Shown here: positions 58,382 to 64,000 of the stretch, in pieces
Numbering within the stretch: position 1 is the first letter of the stretch
Layout of the letters: every line of letters starts with the position of its first letter
Origin: Bdellovibrionales bacterium
Lineage (GTDB): Bacteria > Bdellovibrionota > UBA1018 > CAIMNF01
Length of the DNA: 64,000 nt
Reading direction: 5' to 3'
NCBI GenBank assembly: GCA_018266375.1
Contig: JAFEAO010000008.1
Span: 62,001 to 126,000, forward strand
Notes under the pieces: model-generated
Databases searched by the model: none
Told to the model about the DNA's origin: nothing
The model's input: the letters and a program-made list of their open reading frames with translations, nothing else
Program-made: the position numbers and the translations under genes

Positions 58382-59854
58382 TTACAAGAAAGAGAATAAA
58401 AGTTTAATATCTTCGTCTTCGAAGCGGATCCCCGCACCGTAGAAGGTCGACAGCTTGCCGCCGACCTTACGATAGCCCTCGATCCCGCCCGAGAGGTAAA
58501 AAATGGAAATTGGCTGGAATATCAAATAGCTGCGGCCATCCGCCAGGGCAGTCCAGTTCCCTGCTCCATCGGCCTGAGACCTAAAATAGAGCTCATTTTT
58601 AAGCTGGATCTGCTCCAGGTGCTCCGGGTCCCAACCCAGGTTAATCCCCAAAGAAGCAGCCCCATCTCCGTATAAAAGACCGACGGCGAGGTCAAAGCGT
58701 TGGGCAAACACCTTCCCGATCATCACGCTATAGGAGAACCCTCCCTTGTTATTGGTGGTGTTGCGAGTGGTGTTTGTGATCCCGTTTGAATCGACCGTGT
58801 TCGTGACTTGGTTCACCGTTCCGCGCGGATCCGATGATATGCCGATCAAGTAGTAGCGATCGGGTTTTGGCCAGATACTCAGCTGGAATGAGGAACGAGC
58901 ACCGGTCCACGCATCCATTTCTTGGATTCCGAGATTCACGAGGAGCTTAATCTCGCTCGCACGTCCCAAAAGCTTATTGACGCTGGTGATCGCCTTCTTC
59001 AATTCATCGGCGTAGTAAGGATCATTGAGCACCATCCCCACCGATCCTTTGCCTTGGTTGATCCGAGTCGCTTGATCGCGCAACTGCTCGATCGCGTCTT
59101 CGAGCTTGATGAGCGAACGCTGTGCGGTCGCGGTCAATCCGCCTTGAGGCGAAAACGCTTTCGACGCGTCCTTCAATGTGTCGTTCAATTGTTTGATCGT
59201 CGAGCGAATCTCTTCGGGACGGATCGACTCCTTCAGCGAAGTCATGATGGTGTTGAGTTGGCCCATGACTTGTTGCATGTCGGCAGCTTTTTCGCCGATC
59301 GGAATTTCTTTCGCGCCCTTCGTACGGTTCGGTGCCGGAGGCGCGTCAGCCTGAGCGTAAGCATCGCTGATCCAGAATAATTTTTTAAGTAAGTTCGAGC
59401 TTTTCGGCTGAGCCGGTTGCTCGGCAGGCGCGCCTTCTTGCGGGCTCATCGTCGAGTTCGGAACCGCGTCTTCCATTCTGTGAGTGCCGGTGTATCGAAC
59501 CGGTTTCAACTCCAAAAAGCGATCACCCAAAAAACCTTCGGCACGGACAAATGCTTTCGTGTCGGGCACGACTTCAACCGGCGCGGTGATACAGATCTTA
59601 AGCTTCACGCCGTTCGGAACCATCGCGATATCCTCAATGAATCCGATGTCCAATCCCAGCGATTTAACCGGGGCTTTGGTCTTCAGGCCCGTCGCGTCTT
59701 CAACCGTCACCATCACTGAATCGCATGGACGCCACCAAAACGGGCGGTTGTTAACATAGATGGAAAGAGCACCGAGCAGGAGTAACGTCGCGAGGGTAAA
59801 AAATCCGACCCGGAGTTTTGTTTTTGTGCTGGCTTCGTTTGAATTTGTACTCAT
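58382..59854 (-). CDS. MCE-domain (MlaD-like) lipid-transport protein
   Basis: 490 residues with an N-terminal membrane anchor (LRVGFFTLATLLLLGALSIYV) and an MCE domain (VMVTVEDATGLKTKAPVKSL, GFIEDIAM, AFVRAEGFLGDRFLELKPV). A Pro/Gln-rich linker, a helical region (about 190-310) and a beta-rich C-terminus (SFQLSIWPKPDRYYLIGISS) follow, far beyond the 180 residues of MlaD. It should be the periplasmic lipid-binding unit of a Mla-type transporter. The next gene upstream is the permease. Confidence 0.88.
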   Translation of the reverse strand: MSTNSNEASTKTKLRVGFFTLATLLLLGALSIYVNNRPFWWRPCDSVMVTVEDATGLKTKAPVKSLGLDIGFIEDIAMVPNGVKLKICITAPVEVVPDTKAFVRAEGFLGDRFLELKPVRYTGTHRMEDAVPNSTMSPQEGAPAEQPAQPKSSNLLKKLFWISDAYAQADAPPAPNRTKGAKEIPIGEKAADMQQVMGQLNTIMTSLKESIRPEEIRSTIKQLNDTLKDASKAFSPQGGLTATAQRSLIKLEDAIEQLRDQATRINQGKGSVGMVLNDPYYADELKKAITSVNKLLGRASEIKLLVNLGIQEMDAWTGARSSFQLSIWPKPDRYYLIGISSDPRGTVNQVTNTVDSNGITNTTRNTTNNKGGFSYSVMIGKVFAQRFDLAVGLLYGDGAASLGINLGWDPEHLEQIQLKNELYFRSQADGAGNWTALADGRSYLIFQPISIFYLSGGIEGYRKVGGKLSTFYGAGIRFEDEDIKLLFSFL

Positions 59855-59886
59855 ATTGTTGTCGCTTTGTGTTTAAACACCCGTGG

Positions 59887-60672
59887 TTAATGAAAAAAAA
59901 GTTTAGGCGCGCGAACCGGCAGCACCATCGTCCAAAAATAATCGAGTAAGAGAATCGTCAAGCAAGTCGCGACGACCGTCGAGCGCGTCGAAAGGCCGAC
60001 CGCTCTCGCGCCGCCGGTTGCGCGAAACCCGTAAAAACATCCGATCGTCGTGAGCGCGAATCCGAAGGTCGCTCCTTTAATTACGCAGTGGACGAAATCC
60101 ACCCAGTCGACCCAGGCGCGGAATGTTTTCCAAAACACCGGCATGCTCAGGCCAAGAACGCTTGTTGCAATCAAGCAGCCCGCAAGCGTCGCTATCGCGC
60201 CAAACACCACCGACAAAAGCGGCATCATCGCCATCCCCGCCGCCACGCGAGGCGCGACCAAATACTCAAACGGATCGACACCCATCACATCGAGCGCGTC
60301 GATTTGCTCGGTCACTCGCATCGATGCGACTTCGGCACCGATCGCGGCACCCGCACGGCCCGTCACCATGATCGCGCCCATCACCGGGGCCATCTCGCGA
60401 AAGAGCGACACGCCGATGGTGCCGCCAACCATCGCCTGCGCGCCGAAGAGCGCAAACGAGGTGTAGAGTTGGTAGCCCAAGACTGCGCCCATAAAGACGG
60501 CCGCGACGGAGAGGATTCCGAAACTCGACACACCAATGAACTCGCATTGGTTGATAAAGAGATCAAAACGCTTCGGAAGGCGCCTTGCGCCTTGGAGCAA
60601 GCGGCCCAAAAACAAACTGAGTTCGCCGAGCCAAGATACGGCTCCAAAGAATGGGGACAAAAGGGTCGTCAT
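59887..60672 (-). CDS. mlaE: MlaE-family ABC permease
   Basis: 261 residues with about five membrane segments. ITVTGRAGAAIGAEVASMRV-like block (VTGRAGAAIGAEVASMRVTE) and ALDVMGVDPFEYLVAPRVAA are the MlaE signatures. It is the inner-membrane permease of a phospholipid transporter. No MlaF ATPase gene lies in this cluster, so it must come from elsewhere. Confidence 0.95.
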   Translation of the reverse strand: MTTLLSPFFGAVSWLGELSLFLGRLLQGARRLPKRFDLFINQCEFIGVSSFGILSVAAVFMGAVLGYQLYTSFALFGAQAMVGGTIGVSLFREMAPVMGAIMVTGRAGAAIGAEVASMRVTEQIDALDVMGVDPFEYLVAPRVAAGMAMMPLLSVVFGAIATLAGCLIATSVLGLSMPVFWKTFRAWVDWVDFVHCVIKGATFGFALTTIGCFYGFRATGGARAVGLSTRSTVVATCLTILLLDYFWTMVLPVRAPKLFFH

Positions 60673-60713
60673 TACTTATTGACTTTAAGGGCAAACAAAA
60701 CGAATTCAAAGGT

Positions 60714-61682
60714 TTATTCACGGTAGACGCCGTGCAAAAAATCATGAAGAAAGTGCAGGCCGAACGACAGCGCCCCAAGGGCATAGGCAAAGCCAACCCC
60801 GAAAGCAATCAGGACCGGATGCACATGCGGAAAAATGTGTTGTCCGAAAAGACCCAAGACCAAAAAACAGAGACTCATCACGGCAAAGATGTTGTCGTCG
60901 CTCACAAAAGCCGTGGCCCTCACCGCGCGCCTGAACTCCGTCTTTCGGGTCACACTGGCAAGTTCGTTCATCAGGCGGGCGTCTTGAATCGCCTTCTCTT
61001 GCCAATCCGCCGCGGTTGAACGACGGGACACCTTATCGAACCACTCTTTAGATACAAACTGAATGGTCTTCGAGTCCATCCAAAGACCAATGTGCGAGAG
61101 ATAGTTGGCTTCCGGCGAGTTGGCTCGCTCGTAGTGCTCACGCCACTCCGTCTCCACCTTGTCGACTTCGGTACGGATGATCGCGCCGAGCTTACGCTTC
61201 ATGAGATGGTAAACAGTCCCGCAATGAGCCGCTACAAAGGCAAACAAGAAGACTCCAGCGGTAATCAGATACGGATTGTAGTTGCGAAAATCCTGCACCA
61301 AACGCAGGGCCCCGGCGATCATCAGAGCATTGAAAGAAACTCCGTCGCCGATGGCATCGAGAGTGCGACCCATCGCCGATGAGTTGCCTTTGACCCGCGC
61401 GAGCTCTCCATCCAGGCAATCAAGCAGGTTGCGAAGTTCGTACGCGATAACGGCTGGAATATAGCTCTCGCGATAAATGAGGAGCGCCGCGAATACGCCG
61501 ACACCCGTGTGCGAAATTGAAATGAGGTTGGGATGAACCGGGACGTTCTTGAGTTTGTTGGCGAGGTAGTGCGCGAACTTAAACCGGTACAACCGGTTGA
61601 CCGGATCGATCAGCTGAGTCTGAAGGTGAAGTTGGTTTGCGAGTTGGACTTCCCTCGGAGAGGTGGTCCCTACCGTTGCCAT
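60714..61682 (-). CDS. CDP-alcohol phosphatidyltransferase family protein
   Basis: 322 residues from the ATG at 61682 (a TTG two codons earlier rejected; TACACT ends 6 nt before the ATG). LLDCLDGELARVKGNSSAMG then RTLDAIGD is the family motif DxxDGxxAR(x)8GxxxDxxxD that binds CDP-alcohol and metal. Several membrane helices. It makes a phospholipid by displacing CMP; the acceptor is unknown. It stands directly upstream of mlaE, linking lipid synthesis to transport. Confidence 0.88.
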   Translation of the reverse strand: MATVGTTSPREVQLANQLHLQTQLIDPVNRLYRFKFAHYLANKLKNVPVHPNLISISHTGVGVFAALLIYRESYIPAVIAYELRNLLDCLDGELARVKGNSSAMGRTLDAIGDGVSFNALMIAGALRLVQDFRNYNPYLITAGVFLFAFVAAHCGTVYHLMKRKLGAIIRTEVDKVETEWREHYERANSPEANYLSHIGLWMDSKTIQFVSKEWFDKVSRRSTAADWQEKAIQDARLMNELASVTRKTEFRRAVRATAFVSDDNIFAVMSLCFLVLGLFGQHIFPHVHPVLIAFGVGFAYALGALSFGLHFLHDFLHGVYRE

Positions 61683-61688
61683 CTTCAA

Positions 61689-61694
61689 AGTGTA
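61689..61694 (-). promoter_or_regulatory. -10 hexamer TACACT, 6 nt before ATG
   Basis: TACACT at 61694-61689 with 6 nt to the ATG of the phosphatidyltransferase gene. It favours 61682 as the true start. Confidence 0.4.
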
Positions 61695-61862
61695 TCGAAA
61701 ATTTGGAGATTTTGAAGAGGTATTTTGGGGCTTAGCGCAACGACTGGAGGAGAGTGCGCCTCACTCTTTGAACCGTTCCGGAGTGATGTCATTACCCCGA
61801 GCAGAGGACGGCCATCGATTCTCCCCGTAAAATGATATAGTGGTACGGACTGGAGTCAACTC

Positions 61863-62162
61863 ATGCCAAATTTAACCAAAATTGCACCATCCGCAACGGG
61901 ACAAATCATGATGCAATTCGATACCGGGGAGCAGTTCGAAATCGCTCCCCTCGACCTTCGGTTTGCCTGCCCATGCGCAAGTTGCGTGGATGAGATAACC
62001 GGCAAGCGTACGCTTAAGCGCGAAAATCTCAAAGCCGACGTGAAGCCCACCAAGATCGAACCCGTAGGACGTTATGGGATTCATATCGATTGGTCGGATG
62101 GCCATCGCACGGGCATGTATCATTTCGATAGTTTGTATTCGCTCGCGAAGGCAAAAACGTGA
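61863..62162 (+). CDS. DUF971 (GBBH-like N-terminal) protein
   Basis: 99 residues. FEIAPLDLRFACPCASCVDE with its CxCxxC cluster and IEPVGRYGIHIDWSDGHRTGMY define DUF971, the N-terminal domain found before gamma-butyrobetaine hydroxylase and also alone near Fe-S genes. It likely binds zinc or iron. GGAG is 7 nt before the ATG and a TATAGT -10 lies further up. Confidence 0.9.
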   Translation: MPNLTKIAPSATGQIMMQFDTGEQFEIAPLDLRFACPCASCVDEITGKRTLKRENLKADVKPTKIEPVGRYGIHIDWSDGHRTGMYHFDSLYSLAKAKT

Positions 62163-62256
62163 ACGGCTTTAGGTGAAACCACGTTAGACTTTTATAACCG
62201 CTTCTGAAGTCGTGGCAATGCTCACGGATTTTATAGCGCAAACCACGGTGATCCGA

Positions 62257-62727
62257 TCAGTCCTGGCATCCAAGCCGTCTGTTCAGATCTGACACGGCAT
62301 TTTTGATACCTTCGGTAGTCTGATAAATGTCATTCGCGGAGAACTGCTGGACTTCCTTGCTGGCACACGTATCCGTGAGCTTTCGTTCCGCTTTCCGGAG
62401 TGTCTTTATAAAATCGCTAAATTCACCTGGGTTTTGGCTTCGTGAAAGAGATTTTTGCATCATGTACATAGCGAGCGTACTTTTACCCACCGCCATGCAG
62501 TATTCAGGTGTCGCACTTGCCAATAGTGATTCAACGGTCTGATTCACGCTAAGCTGGTGCCGGAAAGCATTGTACATATCCTGATTTTCTTGAAGGAGCG
62601 ACCAAGCTTGCTTGTAGATTTCAGACGAGCAAAGTGGATCTTTAGCACCGATGAAGGTGGCATAACCTTTTGTCGTCGTTAGAAACAACGCCAATACTAC
62701 TACTGAGACTGTCTTTATCAATTTCAT
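62257..62727 (-). CDS. Exported hypothetical protein
   Basis: 156 residues with a signal peptide (MKLIKTVSVVVLALFLTTTK). The mature chain is helical with five Cys (LCSSE, YCMAV, DTCASK, LGCQD), implying disulfides. AGGAGAAAGG lies upstream. Family unknown. The flanking gap at 62728-62934 holds no gene. Confidence 0.75.
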   Translation of the reverse strand: MKLIKTVSVVVLALFLTTTKGYATFIGAKDPLCSSEIYKQAWSLLQENQDMYNAFRHQLSVNQTVESLLASATPEYCMAVGKSTLAMYMMQKSLSRSQNPGEFSDFIKTLRKAERKLTDTCASKEVQQFSANDIYQTTEGIKNAVSDLNRRLGCQD

Positions 62728-62934
62728 ATTCAGAGCCTTTCTCCTGTTTGTAAGGATATAGAGTCGTCCGTGCTCGAATCGCTCAAAGCCTTCGCAGCCT
62801 TAGACTTGCGGGAATTTAGCACACATCAGAATCGATTGACACTTTTTTAATAAATTAAATTAAAAAAATAGAATTGAATCTTTCGGCACGCTCCTGCTTC
62901 AAGTGGCGCCAGGCATCCAAGACTTATCGTCAAC

Positions 62935-64000
62935 CTACCCCCGATTCAACCGATCGTAAAACTCCCGCACCGCGGGATCGGCGAGGAACACGCGCGGGCT
63001 CAATCCTTCGATCGTAAGATCGGTAAGCGCACGCACGCGCGAGAGCGCGACGTAAGACTGACCGTGCTCCCACACGCCTTTGAGATTGGCGTGCACCTTG
63101 TCGAGGGTCGCGCCTTGCGCCTTATGAATCGTGCAGGCCCACGCCAAATTAAGCGGGAAGTTCGTCGCCGTCGCAACAGGCTCGCCTTCGGCGTCGAGGA
63201 CACTGAACGAAGATTTTTTGAGCTCGATGGTTTTTCCGCCGATCAACAACTCCACCGTGACAAGATGGTCTTCGAGCTTACTCACAAACCCGAGTGTGCC
63301 GTTGACGAAACGAAACTCAGGATCGTTCTGGCGGAACATCACGAACGCGCCTTCCTTTAAATATAAAACTTCCGGAATGGGCGCGTTCCGTTTGAGCTCG
63401 TCGACCTTGGCGGCGACACCCATGTACACCGTATTGTATTCACGCACTTTACTCGGCAATTTTTCGAGGCGATCGTGATTAAGCGCTTCGACCTGCGCGC
63501 GACGAGCGAAAAGACGCGTTCCTTCAAACTCCGCCGCGACGGTCTTCATTCGGGACTGCAGCACCTCGACAGCATACTCTGATAGTTCTGCCCACCGCAC
63601 TTCAGCCAGGATTTGATTCCACGAGGCATCCCGCGACCGCACGATTTGCGACAGGTTCACGCCTTCGAGCTCGGATTTTTGCCAGATCTCGGAATTAAAA
63701 CACCACGGGCGTTCGGGGCGCTCTTCGCCCGAGCGCGATTGTCCTGAAAAATTTTGGATCGGCGGCAATTGCGCGAAGTCGCCGACCATGACGACTCTCA
63801 TTCCACCCCAAGGCGCATCGAGTTTGCGCGCTTTGCGCGCGATTTGATCGGCGGCCGTGAGTTCGGTCGCGCCGAGCATCGATACCTCATCGATCAAAAT
63901 CAAATCGATTTTTTTGAGACGCTGGACGATGCCTTTGTGATGGGTGACGCGCTCGACGGTTTTTTCGAGACCGCCTTCCATGATTCCGAGTCCAAAAAAA
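62935..64000 (-). CDS. PIF1-like helicase (partial, N-terminus outside window)
   Basis: The visible 355 residues run past the right edge; the frame upstream of the internal ATG at 63981 stays open (FFGLGI before it), and Walker A is not in view. LILIDEVSMLG is Walker B, VMVGDFAQLPPI is motif III, and the C-terminal WACTIHKAQGATLDKV with YVALSRVRALTDL are motifs V and VI of the PIF1/RecD-like superfamily 1B. It unwinds DNA 5' to 3', including G-quadruplexes. The C-terminal 2B/SH3-like part (FVMFRQNDPEFRFVNGTLG) is complete. Confidence 0.9.
   Translation of the reverse strand, partial: FFGLGIMEGGLEKTVERVTHHKGIVQRLKKIDLILIDEVSMLGATELTAADQIARKARKLDAPWGGMRVVMVGDFAQLPPIQNFSGQSRSGEERPERPWCFNSEIWQKSELEGVNLSQIVRSRDASWNQILAEVRWAELSEYAVEVLQSRMKTVAAEFEGTRLFARRAQVEALNHDRLEKLPSKVREYNTVYMGVAAKVDELKRNAPIPEVLYLKEGAFVMFRQNDPEFRFVNGTLGFVSKLEDHLVTVELLIGGKTIELKKSSFSVLDAEGEPVATATNFPLNLAWACTIHKAQGATLDKVHANLKGVWEHGQSYVALSRVRALTDLTIEGLSPRVFLADPAVREFYDRLNRG

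Noticed and set aside
62855-62880. TTGACA followed by AT-rich sequence on the plus strand
   Set aside because: No plus-strand gene follows; the AT-rich stretch makes a chance match likely.
62728-62934. Gene in the 207-nt gap
   Set aside because: AT-rich, no frame of note on either strand.
1-64000. CRISPR array, insertion sequence, prophage, rRNA or tRNA genes
   Set aside because: No regularly spaced repeats, transposase, integrase or structural-phage protein, and no rRNA or complete tRNA fold, were seen.

Overview
The window is a chromosomal stretch of a Gram-negative bacterium. Evidence: heptose/LPS genes (an rfaE1-type kinase and a family 9 glycosyltransferase), Mce/MlaE lipid-transport genes, two TolC-type outer-membrane factors, an RND pump and many lipobox proteins. 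Base composition is about half G+C and genes are tightly packed. No rRNA, tRNA, CRISPR, transposase or prophage gene was found. The abundance of secreted hydrolases, lipoproteins and long coiled-coil proteins, with queC beside a DUF366 gene, suggests Bdellovibrionota or a related deltaproteobacterial-type lineage. That placement is inference; no marker settles it.

Layout. 1-8620 (mostly minus): nitroreductase (partial), exported protein, di-haem cytochrome lipoprotein, serS, SGNH hydrolase, then an srkA / class-V aminotransferase / [2Fe-2S] ferredoxin operon. 8703-14137 (plus): dedA, PhyH oxygenase, SDR, YeiH and MFS genes, the first four overlapping, then a secreted trypsin-like protease. 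14189-23022 (minus): a decayed cupin gene, a lipoprotein with a structured leader, then a run queC-DUF366-hisC-cmk-heptosyltransferase-rfaE1 in which the last four are joined by ATGA overlaps, and an ABC-F ATPase. 23023-24215 is a small accessory patch: an exported protein with G9 and T9 tracts at its 5' end and a HigBA-like toxin-antitoxin pair with a visible promoter and palindromic operator. 24334-37376: HD phosphohydrolase, rimI, NlpC/P60 protein, valS, matrixin, lipB, CsgG-like lipoprotein, a protein-glutaminase-like exported enzyme, and overlapping EVE and ferritin-like genes. 37392-44503 (minus): a six-gene heavy-metal RND operon whose adaptor is only 139 residues. 44591-50594: dut, a possible clan CD peptidase, a lipoprotein, hisS, a DUF2090 aldolase-like gene, serB and a DUF4234 protein. 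50619-56391 (minus): a three-gene locus encoding a MotB/OmpA-like stator with a very long coiled coil, a MotA/TolQ-like channel, and a 983-residue FHA/coiled-coil membrane protein. 56562-64000: YafJ-type amidotransferase, a tiny zinc-finger gene overlapping a SUI1-like fragment, Cys-free ribosomal proteins L31 and L33, an Mce/MlaE/CDP-alcohol-phosphotransferase cluster, a DUF971 protein, and a partial PIF1-like helicase.

Two things stand out. First, the 50619-56391 locus looks like an ion-driven stator complex coupled to an FHA-domain coiled-coil partner; I know no characterised system with this composition. Second, many genes have no Shine-Dalgarno sequence and instead carry a -10-like hexamer (often TGn-TANNNT) ending 6-8 nt before the start codon. 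This suggests frequent leaderless transcription and was used to choose several starts.
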